Below, piece after piece: positions 1 to 7,172 of a stretch of DNA of 32,614 nucleotides (positions within the stretch are counted from its first letter, which is position 1; every line of letters starts with the position of its first letter). The translations under genes and the position numbers were made by a program. Under the pieces are notes generated by a model that had not been told where the DNA came from, did no database searches, and saw only the letters and a program-made list of their open reading frames with translations. Source of the DNA: Akkermansiaceae bacterium (GTDB lineage: Bacteria > Verrucomicrobiota > Verrucomicrobiia > Verrucomicrobiales > Akkermansiaceae); NCBI GenBank assembly GCA_947462535.1, contig CANHPN010000026.1, positions 1-32,614 on the forward strand, given 5' to 3'.

Positions 1-1
1 C

Positions 2-1213
2 TACAAAGCCACCCGGAACGCTGGAGTCGCTGAATTCTTCGCGATCGGCGGCGGAAACTGGATCGTGGACAACCGTCCCGGACTCTTCACCTCACACACT
101 CACCAGAAAACACCCGAGGCGGGCAACGTGGCAGGACCCTTGGAGGCAATCCTCCTCCCGGTGGAGGTAGAACAAGAAGGTTATACTTCGGAAAAAGGCA
201 TTCGGTTTTGCCGGTGGCTTGATGCCTTTCCTGGAGGTCTATTAGACCCCGAGTTCGCCGATAAGGACCGCGACCGTTTCAGGATTAGAATTCCCGGAAT
301 CCTCCCAAACCTGACAAAAATCCAAATCAAATCAACTGGCCTCAATGGCGCGGTGATCGATGGCGCAATCGTCGCGAAGGCCACGGATGGCGACTACGAG
401 GTCGAAATGAAGCAGGAGAACGGTGCTATGGTCAGTACCTGGATCCTGCTCGTGATCGATGGTGACGATGATAAGGGATATAACGGCAAAGGCACCGACG
501 ATGGTAAAGATGATCAGACATTATTGGCAGATTTTGAGTCCAAAATCATCGTGACTTTGCCCGAGTTGGACAACGCCGAGGTCGAGTTCACGGCCCAGAA
601 GCCACTTGGTAACATCACTCTCGACACGGTGTATCTTTCACCTGAGGGTGACGTCCCGCAGGATATCCAGGTTCTCATCCATCGGCAGGTTGCGAAAATG
701 CAGGAAATCTACCGCCAGATTGGAGTCCGTGTCGCATGGGCCAGCATCGAGGGAGTGGCCATTCCCCAGTCATGGCTTGATGCAGTGCCGAACCCCGATC
801 CCACAAAGCCAGACATAGAACCCGCAAATCAGCTGAATGATACCGAAAGTCAATCCGCTAGAACCTTAGTCCGAAATAGGCAGGTTCCCGCTAAGCACAT
901 TCGAATCGGTTACGTGAACTCCACCATGAAGATTATAGATGAGAATTTCTCAGAACAATACCCCCTCGGCGTTACCGACCTTGGAACTGATGGCATTCTA
1001 GTTTCACTTGGAAGCCCGGAAGCTAGAAACAAACTAGGAGTGACCGCTCACGAAGTGGCTCATACCTTCGGATTGGATCACCTTGATCCAGAACATCTTC
1101 TAATGAAAAGTCTTATGTCATGGAATAATAGTAGGCGTGATTCCAAGCGTTTTGAGGAAGGAAACTTTAACACGATCAAAAGCAAGGAGGCATTTTATGT
1201 ACCGATGCAATAA
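2..1213 (+). CDS. metzincin-type zinc metalloprotease, C-terminal part (5' end outside window)
   Basis: The frame is open from the left edge, so the true start lies outside the window; a GTG at 65 is only an internal candidate. The zinc site is plain: HEVAHTFGLDH (codons at 1049-1081) matches the metzincin HExxHxxGxxH pattern. Three histidines would bind zinc and the glutamate would be the catalytic base. Methionines about 11-15 residues further on (LLMKSLMSW) could be the Met-turn. The upstream part has a stretch rich in Asp, Gly and Lys (around 465-520) and a long, probably beta-rich region that I do not recognise, so this looks like the tail of a larger protein. It overlaps the next gene by 17 bases. 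Base composition is visibly lower in GC than the genes after 2.6 kb. The protease assignment rests on the motif only; substrate and cell location cannot be read from the visible part. Confidence 0.75.
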   Translation, partial: YKATRNAGVAEFFAIGGGNWIVDNRPGLFTSHTHQKTPEAGNVAGPLEAILLPVEVEQEGYTSEKGIRFCRWLDAFPGGLLDPEFADKDRDRFRIRIPGILPNLTKIQIKSTGLNGAVIDGAIVAKATDGDYEVEMKQENGAMVSTWILLVIDGDDDKGYNGKGTDDGKDDQTLLADFESKIIVTLPELDNAEVEFTAQKPLGNITLDTVYLSPEGDVPQDIQVLIHRQVAKMQEIYRQIGVRVAWASIEGVAIPQSWLDAVPNPDPTKPDIEPANQLNDTESQSARTLVRNRQVPAKHIRIGYVNSTMKIIDENFSEQYPLGVTDLGTDGILVSLGSPEARNKLGVTAHEVAHTFGLDHLDPEHLLMKSLMSWNNSRRDSKRFEEGNFNTIKSKEAFYVPMQ

Positions 1214-2057
1214 GTCGATCATTTGTGGTCTTTTTCTCGGTCTCACTCTACACGCAAGTGCGGATGTCGATATAAAGCCTGAAGATGAGAATCAGACAGG
1301 TCGAAACCGCCCTTTATCACAAGAGTTTCGGAAGTTTGAACGCGACGATTTGCGTGGGATAACTGCGGAAAGTCTGGCGAAAATGTCATTCGAAGATCTA
1401 CTGCTAAGGCATGCCTATATTGATGTTTTTCTGAGATACATGATAGATTCGAATACCCCGGAACGTGAAGAAACAGTGGTCTTGGAAGATATGAGGAGTC
1501 GGGGAAATTCCATCACTCCATTGCTACTTGAGTTGGCAAGGGAGAATCAGGACAGCATCTTTGAGAGCGCACTTCTCGATCAAATTGCACAAGTTGGAAA
1601 CATTGATTTGGAACCATACCTTCAATATGCTCGAACATTGCTTCGGGAACGTACACAGACGATGAATTTCGTGCTTGCTCAGCCGGCGTCGATGCTGTTG
1701 GCAAATCATGGTTCAAAATCAGACTTGGTTCTCTTGGAGCAAGTGATTGCTGAGCGCCCTTTTACGGCACGTGATGTCACAGAGTCCCTCGAATTTTTCA
1801 AAAGGCGATTGGAACGATTGGAACGAGCGAAGCAAGCAACGAGGCCATTACTAAGAGGAGATCCATCCGCAAAAGAAGCCGCAACTGGTAATGTAGCTGA
1901 GAAATCCACGAAGCAATCTGTTGCGAGCCGGGATGGCAGTGTTCCGACGAAATCTTGGATGATCTGGGCTCCATTCGGAATGATTATTGCCGCAATTCTG
2001 ATTTGGCGTTGGAAATCACAATCTACTTCCTTAAAACCACCCTCCGGCCCAATCTAG
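1197..2057 (+). CDS. hypothetical exported protein with C-terminal membrane anchor
   Basis: This 286-residue protein is of no family I recognise. I chose the ATG at 1197 because AAGGAGG lies seven bases upstream and the protein then begins with a classical signal peptide: charged MYRCNK, a hydrophobic stretch, then a site after HASA. A hydrophobic helix near the C terminus (about residues 248-266, WMIWAPFGMIIAAILIW), followed by a short polar tail, would anchor it in the membrane with the bulk outside the cytoplasm. The middle is charged and helix-like. The start overlaps the last 17 bases of the metalloprotease gene, so the two are probably translated together and may work together, for example as protease and anchored partner or inhibitor. 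That functional link is inference. Lower GC matches the protease gene and supports joint acquisition. Confidence 0.7.
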   Translation: MYRCNKSIICGLFLGLTLHASADVDIKPEDENQTGRNRPLSQEFRKFERDDLRGITAESLAKMSFEDLLLRHAYIDVFLRYMIDSNTPEREETVVLEDMRSRGNSITPLLLELARENQDSIFESALLDQIAQVGNIDLEPYLQYARTLLRERTQTMNFVLAQPASMLLANHGSKSDLVLLEQVIAERPFTARDVTESLEFFKRRLERLERAKQATRPLLRGDPSAKEAATGNVAEKSTKQSVASRDGSVPTKSWMIWAPFGMIIAAILIWRWKSQSTSLKPPSGPI

Positions 2058-2375
2058 CCCACCCCAAAGATCGTCGCTCCGCACTGGCTTGCCGCTCCTT
2101 TGCAAAAAATCGGCAACCACGGAGCGGGGAAATCCCCGCGAGCATCCTGTTAAAAAAGTCTGGCTCTTATCGAGATCGTTGAACATTTTCCGCATCCGGC
2201 GTCCATCCCGGTAGAAACTCAGGGTGAAGCGGACGCGGCCCTTGGATTCAGCGCGGTAGATCGGCACCACAGCAGAGCCTGCTTTCACTTTGAAGAAGGG
2301 GCCAGCTTTCTTGCTCCGCCGTTTGGGAGAGGCGTTCTCCCGAATTGTCGCCATTTTGTCGCCACCCTCGTCCAT
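2031..2375 (-). pseudogene. truncated tyrosine-recombinase (integrase) N-terminal stump
   Basis: Read leftward from 2375 (or the ATG at 2354), the product has a basic N terminus and then a segment ending VRFTLSFYRDGRRMRKMFND. This resembles the N-terminal arm-binding region I associate with verrucomicrobial site-specific integrases (xxYYRDGRRxRxxFxDLxxA). The resemblance stops around 2200, just after NDLDK; beyond that the frame runs on without recognisable content to 2031, and no core-binding or catalytic domain (R..HxxR..Y) follows. The stump lies 67 bases beyond the 3' end of a tRNA-Leu gene on the same strand, the usual place for the integrase of a tRNA-targeted element. I infer the relic of an integrated island whose integrase was cut by deletion or later insertion. 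A short palindrome GCGGGGAAATCCCCGC (2123-2138) lies in the unrecognised part. The family assignment is from recollection of similar proteins. Confidence 0.5.
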
Positions 2376-2441
2376 GCCGCTGTTGGGCGTGTCAACCGTG
2401 GCATCTGTGATTGCCGTAACCCTTTGATTATAAGGGGAAAG

Positions 2442-2523
2442 TGCTCGAAAGAGGACTCGAACCTCCACAGGTTTCCCTACTAGATCCTTAGTCTAGCGCG
2501 TCTACCAATTCCGCCATCCGAGC
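2442..2523 (-). tRNA. tRNA-Leu, anticodon AAG
   Basis: The reverse strand folds as a class II tRNA. The acceptor GCTCGGA pairs with TTCGAGC (one G-T), and the D-arm GCGGAATTGGTAGACGC is almost identical to bacterial leucine tRNAs. The anticodon stem CTAGA/TCTAG holds loop CTAAGGA, the long variable arm is AGG-GAAA-CCT, and the T-arm GGAGG TTCGAGT CCTCT ends with discriminator A. The CCA end is not encoded. Loop positions 34-36 read AAG, so the tRNA would decode CUU (and more if A34 is deaminated to inosine). An A34 leucine tRNA is uncommon in bacteria, where GAG is more usual. An integrase stump follows immediately downstream, so this gene probably served as an integration site. Confidence 0.92.
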
Positions 2524-2543
2524 ATCCGGTTGGGTGGGCGCAC

Positions 2544-2572
2544 TTGTTAAGAGCCGACCCGGGATTTGGCAA
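2544..2572 (-). promoter_or_regulatory. putative sigma-70 promoter of tRNA-Leu
   Basis: On the minus strand a TTGCCA (-35-like, 2567-2572) is followed after 17 bases by TAACAA (-10-like, 2544-2549). This would start transcription some 10-15 bases before the mature tRNA. Spacing is ideal, the hexamers are imperfect, and no experiment supports it. Confidence 0.4.
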
Positions 2573-2665
2573 GATAATCTTCGAAAAAAATAGCGGCACC
2601 GCACTTAAACCAGCTTGGAACTTGCTTCGACGCTCTCAAAGGAAAACATAGGGCTGTTCATCGTC

Positions 2666-3736
2666 ATGGAATCCATTCGCGCGGAGTCAGTCGTCAAATC
2701 CTTTGGAAGCACTCGCGCTCTCGACGGGATCAGCCTGCGTATCGAACCTGGGGAGCTTTTTTTCCTGCTCGGTGCCTCGGGTTGCGGCAAGACGACGCTC
2801 TTGCGCTGCATCGCCGGGCTGGAAACTCCGAGCAGCGGCGCGGTCTTTTTCGGGGAACGCGACGTGACCCAAATGCCGCCGCACAAGCGCGAGGCGGCGA
2901 TGGTTTTCCAAAGCTACGCGCTGTGGCCGCATCTCACCGTCGGCCAAAACATCGCTTTCGGGCTCGAAGAGCGGCGCGTGCCGAAACCGGAAATCAAGCG
3001 CCGGGTCGAGGAGGTTTTGGAAATGGTCAGGCTCCCGGGGTTTGGCGGGCGGTCAATCGACCAGATGTCCGGCGGACAGCAGCAGCGCGTCTCGCTCGCC
3101 CGCGCGTTGGTCGTGAAACCGAAGTGCCTGCTGCTCGACGAGCCGCTTTCAAACCTCGACGCCCAGCTCCGCGTGGAAATGCGCCGCGAGATCCGTCGGA
3201 TCGTGAAGGACAACGGCCTGACCGGGATCTACGTCACCCACGACCAAGAGGAAGCGCTCGCGATGGCGGACCGCATGGCCGTGATGACTCGCGGCAGAAT
3301 CGGCCAGATCGGCACGCCGGAGGAAATTTACCGCACGCCGCACAGCGCGGATGTGGCGAATTTCATCGGCGAGACGAATCTAATCGATGGGACGGCGATC
3401 GAAACCCGCGAGGGCTTCACGCTGGTTAGGACGGCTGCGGGTCCGCTTGTCGGCCGCGTCAGTGATCCCGCGTGGACGCCCGCGGCGGGAGAGGAGGTGC
3501 GGCTTTCCATCCGCCCCGAGGCGTGGCACCTGCATGCTGATAGCGGCGACAATCCAGTCACGGGAAACATCGTCGAGCGCAGTTATCTTGGCCAGCGTAT
3601 CCAATATTGGGTCGAAACGGCGGCGGGCTGCCAGCAAGTCGTGGAGATGAATCCGCACGTGATCCACATGCCCGGCGATGAAAAAATCACGCTGCATGCG
3701 CGGCACGATGATGTCGTGGTTTTGAAGCCGTCGTGA
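2666..3736 (+). CDS. ABC transporter ATP-binding protein, Fe3+/spermidine/sugar (FbpC/PotA-like) type
   Basis: This 356-residue importer ATPase energises uptake of a substrate delivered by a periplasmic binding protein. Visible motifs are Walker A GASGCGKT (residues 36-43), a Q-loop VFQSYALWPH (about 80-89), signature MSGGQQQR (134-141), Walker B CLLLDEP (154-160), D-loop SNLD and H-loop YVTHDQ (about 200). The last ~110 residues form the TOBE-type domain typical of CUT/Fe3+/polyamine importers. The ATG at 2666 puts the first residues (MESIRAESVVKSFG) in the usual register; an in-frame TTG at 2615 is less likely. The stop codon overlaps the start of the next gene by one base (TGATG), which implies translational coupling to the solute-binding protein. 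No permease gene is present beside the pair. The class is certain, the substrate is not; Fe3+ is suggested by the neighbour. Confidence 0.9.
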   Translation: MESIRAESVVKSFGSTRALDGISLRIEPGELFFLLGASGCGKTTLLRCIAGLETPSSGAVFFGERDVTQMPPHKREAAMVFQSYALWPHLTVGQNIAFGLEERRVPKPEIKRRVEEVLEMVRLPGFGGRSIDQMSGGQQQRVSLARALVVKPKCLLLDEPLSNLDAQLRVEMRREIRRIVKDNGLTGIYVTHDQEEALAMADRMAVMTRGRIGQIGTPEEIYRTPHSADVANFIGETNLIDGTAIETREGFTLVRTAAGPLVGRVSDPAWTPAAGEEVRLSIRPEAWHLHADSGDNPVTGNIVERSYLGQRIQYWVETAAGCQQVVEMNPHVIHMPGDEKITLHARHDDVVVLKPS

Positions 3737-5187
3737 TGACAACAAGAGCGTCTATCATCTTCGGAGTGCTGGCGCTGATCGTGGCGTTGCCGCTGGTCAT
3801 GCGCCGCGAAAGCTCGACCACGTCGCCGCGAAAAGCCGACGACCGGCTGGTCATTCTCAGCCCGCACAACGAATCGATTCGCCAGGAATTCGGCGAGGCC
3901 TTCGCGGCGCATTGGAAAAAATCGACCGGGCGCTCGATCTACATCGACTGGCGCACCCCCGGCGGGACTTCGGAAATCCGCATGGTGCTGGACGCTGGAT
4001 TCAAGGCGGCGGAGGAGACCGGGCGGCAGGGCATCGGCGTGGATTTGTTTTTCGGCGGCGGCGAGCCGGACTTCACCAGTCAGGCGAAAAAAGGCCGCCT
4101 CGTGCCGCTGCGGGTGTTTGATTCACATCCCGAGCTGTTCGCGAAAGACGGCCCGATCCCCGAGACTTTCACCGGCGAGCGGTATTATCCCACCGACCAT
4201 GTCTGGGTGGGCACCTGCATGTCGCAGTTTGGAATCTGTTATAATCCCGACGTCCTCAAGCGGCTCGGAATTCCCACGCCGACGACTTGGAACGATCTGG
4301 GAGACCCGCGATACGCCGACACTCTCGCCTTGGCGGACCCGACGAAAAGCGGCTCGGTCGCCCGCGCTTTCGAACTGCTCGTGCAGTCGGAAATGCAGCG
4401 CGCCGCCGCGCCGGACGCCGGCTGGGCTAACGGACTCCGCTTAATCCAGCGGATGTCGGCGAACGCGCGTTATTTCACCGACAGCGCGTCGAAGATCCCG
4501 CAGGACGTGGGGCAGGGGAATGCCGCTGCCGGGATGTGCATCGATTTTTACGGCCGCTCGTTCGCGGAAGAGCTCACATCCAAATCGGGCGAGCCGCGCG
4601 TCGTCTGGATCGCCCCGCTCGGTGGCACGACTTTGAGCGGCGATCCGGTGGCGGTGCTGAAAGGCGCGCCTCATCCGGAGGTGGCGCAGGATTTCGTGGA
4701 ATTCTGCCTCAGTCCGGAAGCGCAGACGTTATGGTTCGGCAAGCCCGGCACGCCCGGCGGCCCGAAGACCCGCGCGCTCCACCGCACGCCGATCCGCCGC
4801 GATGTTTACACGCCGGAAAATCTAGCAAACTCGACGATACCGGATGCCAAGCCGTATGAAGACCGCGGCAATTTCACCTATCAGCGCGAGCTGACCGGTG
4901 CCTCGTTCAACACGCTCCGGCAGCTCGTCAAAATCATGTGCATCGACTCGCACGAGGAAATGAAATCCGCCTGGCTCGCCATCCGCGATGCCGGCATGCC
5001 CGCCGACGCGCTCGCCGTTTTCTCCGATGTCTGGCGGGTGAATTACGCTCAATTCGGCAAAGGCGACCCGCTCCTCGATGGCCCGGACGCGCTCAAAGCC
5101 GCCGACCGCGCCGCCGAACTCGGCGAGTGGTTCCGCGCGAACTACCGCAAGGCCGAAGCCATCGCCCGCGCCAAATCCAAACTGTAG
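3736..5187 (+). CDS. ABC transporter extracellular solute-binding protein (Fe3+-type, FbpA-like)
   Basis: This 483-residue protein starts at the ATG (3736) that overlaps the ATPase stop; a GTG one codon earlier is the alternative. A single hydrophobic N-terminal helix (about residues 5-21, SIIFGVLALIVALPLVM) is a signal peptide or anchor, without an evident lipobox Cys. The mature part follows the iron/putrescine-type binding-protein pattern: an opening strand LVILSPHNESIRQEFGEAF, VDLFFGGG, a central TTWNDLGDPRYADTLALADP segment, GKAPHPE-like SGDPVAVLKGAPHPEVAQDF, and a C-terminal lobe ending in a helical tail. It would capture substrate outside the cytoplasmic membrane for the upstream ATPase. 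Iron is the best guess for substrate, by family only. The membrane-spanning subunit is missing from this locus. Confidence 0.85.
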   Translation: MTTRASIIFGVLALIVALPLVMRRESSTTSPRKADDRLVILSPHNESIRQEFGEAFAAHWKKSTGRSIYIDWRTPGGTSEIRMVLDAGFKAAEETGRQGIGVDLFFGGGEPDFTSQAKKGRLVPLRVFDSHPELFAKDGPIPETFTGERYYPTDHVWVGTCMSQFGICYNPDVLKRLGIPTPTTWNDLGDPRYADTLALADPTKSGSVARAFELLVQSEMQRAAAPDAGWANGLRLIQRMSANARYFTDSASKIPQDVGQGNAAAGMCIDFYGRSFAEELTSKSGEPRVVWIAPLGGTTLSGDPVAVLKGAPHPEVAQDFVEFCLSPEAQTLWFGKPGTPGGPKTRALHRTPIRRDVYTPENLANSTIPDAKPYEDRGNFTYQRELTGASFNTLRQLVKIMCIDSHEEMKSAWLAIRDAGMPADALAVFSDVWRVNYAQFGKGDPLLDGPDALKAADRAAELGEWFRANYRKAEAIARAKSKL

Positions 5188-5245
5188 CCTCCAAATAGGC
5201 GTGTGTTTAGACATCGCCTAACGGGTTCATCGTGCCAACACCTTC

Positions 5246-5296
5246 TCACGCGTCTTCCAGGCCATAGACGATTTTGTTGTGGGTGGCTTGGTCCAT
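5246..5296 (-). pseudogene. possible remnant of a type I restriction-modification hsdM start
   Basis: In the 283-base gap between the solute-binding protein and the DUF4407 pseudogene, the minus strand encodes an ATG followed by DQATHNKIV and then a stop six codons later. MxQxTHNKIV is how many HsdM (type I DNA methyltransferase subunit) proteins begin; in intact ones it continues into SFIWxIADDVLRD. Nothing further of HsdM is visible. The match is ten residues long, so chance cannot be excluded. The rest of the gap holds a 6-bp inverted repeat (TAGGCG...CGCCTA, about 5196-5220) after the binding-protein gene and no other gene. Confidence 0.2.
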
Positions 5297-5470
5297 GATT
5301 GAGAATATCTATTGGCAGAGAGAATTGTGACTCAAGTTGAGAGTCGAAAACCCAGCCATTTCGGAAGGATCCATATCGTCCTGATAGATGGACGGCGATT
5401 TTTTTCGTCAAGTTTTCTGAAATTGAAATATTCCGCAAAGTCCCGAGGTAGTGGGAATTCCCAAATCCAC

Positions 5471-7170
5471 ATGCACTCCATCAAACGCGCGTTCTTCTGG
5501 CTCTCCGGTGCCGGCACCGAGACTCTCGAACAATGTCCGGCATGGGAGCAGAGAAAATACGTCGCCTTCGGAGCCACCGTGCTGGTGCCATGCGCGTTCG
5601 CCTTCATCGCGTGCGCCTACGCGCTCTCGACACTCACCGACAACGCCCGCGTCATCTACCCGGTCGCGGCGGTGTGGACCTTCATTATCTAGACCATCGA
5701 CCGCGCGCTGCTCGCCGGCTACCGGGCTTATGCGTCGGGTTTCCGCAAGGCCTCCCAGTTTTCCCTGCGTCTGGTCGTCGCGATTCTGATGGGGATCACC
5801 ATCGCCCACCCGCTGGTTTTGTTGCTGTTCCGCGACACGGTTTCCTTGGTGATCGAAAAGGACCGCGCGGCGGAAATCGAGGTCGCCCGCGCGGGATTCG
5901 CGGTGGAGAAGGAAAAGGTCCGCAGCCAGGTCACGGTGCTGGAAATCGCGCTGTAGCGAGCTGAGCAGCGGGCCAAGTGGAACGAGTCCTTCCAGGCGCG
6001 ATTCATCCTGCAGGAAAACGAGGATGCCAAGGCCGCCATTCCCGGCCTCACCGCTGGGCAGCAGACCGAGCTCAAGGCCGCCATCGAAGAAGGCACCGCG
6101 CCGTTCCGCGAGCGTCTGGCAGTGATTGAAAAACAATCCGCCGAGTTCTCGCCGCAATACGCCAAGCTCCAGACCGAGCTCGGTTTCTGGCAGGCGGAGT
6201 TCGAGCGCGAGCTCAACGGCCAGCGCTCCGGCCTGCGCGGCGAGGGCCCGTGCGCCCGCTCGATCCGCTCCGACCAGCTCGAACCGCGCCGCGAGGAATC
6301 CAAGCGCCTCGGCGGCCTGCTCGAACATCTCACCGCGGAGAAATCCACTCTCCAGACCCAGTCGCGCGAGGTGGAAGCCGCCGCCATCCAACTCTTCGAA
6401 ACCAAACTCGCGGAAATCGCCACTGCTAACAAATCCGAGGCGGAGCGCGTCGCCGGCCTCAAGCAGAAAGTCGAAAACGACCAGGCCGAGCAGTTCGTCA
6501 CCCAACAGAATTCCCTCCGCGGGACCATCAAGCAACAGATCGACACCCGCCTCGCCGAGCTCAGCCGCGTGCAGGGCGAACTCGCCGCCGTGGCCACCGA
6601 GGAGACGAACCGCCTCGGCTCGCTGCGTGCCGAGCCCCGCCGCGACATCCTCACCCAGACGCTCGCGCTTCACGCGCTTTTCAAGGCCGGCAACGAGGGC
6701 GGCCAATTCGCGTTCTACACTTACATCGTCCTGACATTGCTCTTCATGCTGGTGGACACCATCCCGCTCATCGTGAAATTTTTCACTAGGGTCGGCCCTT
6801 ACGATTCCCTGGTGGACCGCGATGAAATCACCTTCGACACCGAGCACCGAGCACCGAGCACCGAGCCTTCCGCCACAGCCGCACGCGCTACATGGACCAG
6901 CTTTCCAGCGGCAATCTCATCGCTATCACCCGGAATTCCCGGCTGGAAAACGCGCTCGTCGATGGCGTGGAACACACCCGCGCCGCTCGTGAGTTTCTCG
7001 ACTCGATCGTGGAAATGGAGAGATCCTTCGCCGAGAAAATGAGGATTGAGGAGCAATCCATCGGTCCTGCCGAGAGCGACAAGCTCGCCGCCTTCGAAGC
7101 GATCAAGAAGCGCTTCTACAACGACCTCCATCACCGGATGGAAGTCTTCTTCACCACGCGGCATGCTTGA
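5471..7170 (+). pseudogene. DUF4407-family membrane/coiled-coil protein, broken by two amber codons and a frameshift
   Basis: The reading frame starts MHSIKRAFFWLSGAGTETLE, followed by two hydrophobic helices (YVAFGATVLVPCAFAFIACA and, after the first break, LRLVVAILMGITIAHPLVLL). A long charged coiled coil, a third helix (YIVLTLLFMLVDTIPLIVKF) and the RVGPYDSLVD motif complete a DUF4407 layout. Three lesions interrupt it. A TAG at 5690-5692 falls in FII-TIDRALLAGYR, where the family usually has an aromatic or Asn residue before IDR. A TAG at 5954-5956 falls in IAL-RAEQ, probably a former CAG. A frame change at 6839-6866 coincides with four copies of a 7-bp repeat. After the repeat the coding frame resumes as FRHSRTRYMDQLSSGN and runs to 7170. 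All three breaks preserve flanking coding sense, so the gene decayed recently. TAG is used as a normal stop by the neighbouring binding-protein gene, so recoding is unlikely. The function of DUF4407 proteins is unknown to me. Confidence 0.8.
6839..6866 (+). repeat. four tandem copies of ACCGAGC inside the DUF4407 pseudogene
   Basis: The 7-base unit ACCGAGC is repeated perfectly four times. Because 7 is not a multiple of 3, each gained or lost unit shifts the frame. With two copies the text would read TTC GAC ACC GAG CAC CGA GCC TTC and join the upstream and downstream frames without a break; the present four copies add 14 bases and shift the frame. Five copies would also restore it. Slipped-strand replication is the likely cause. 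Confidence 0.95.
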
Positions 7171-7172
7171 AG

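Noticed and set aside
5690-5956. Reassignment of TAG to a sense codon
   Set aside because: TAG ends the solute-binding protein gene at 5187 where the protein is complete, and the DUF4407 gene also has a frameshift, so decay is simpler.
5408-6847. 479-codon minus-strand frame opposite the DUF4407 pseudogene
   Set aside because: Antisense shadow of a GC-rich coiled-coil gene. The plus strand carries the recognisable helices and family motifs, while the minus product is low-complexity with no family features.
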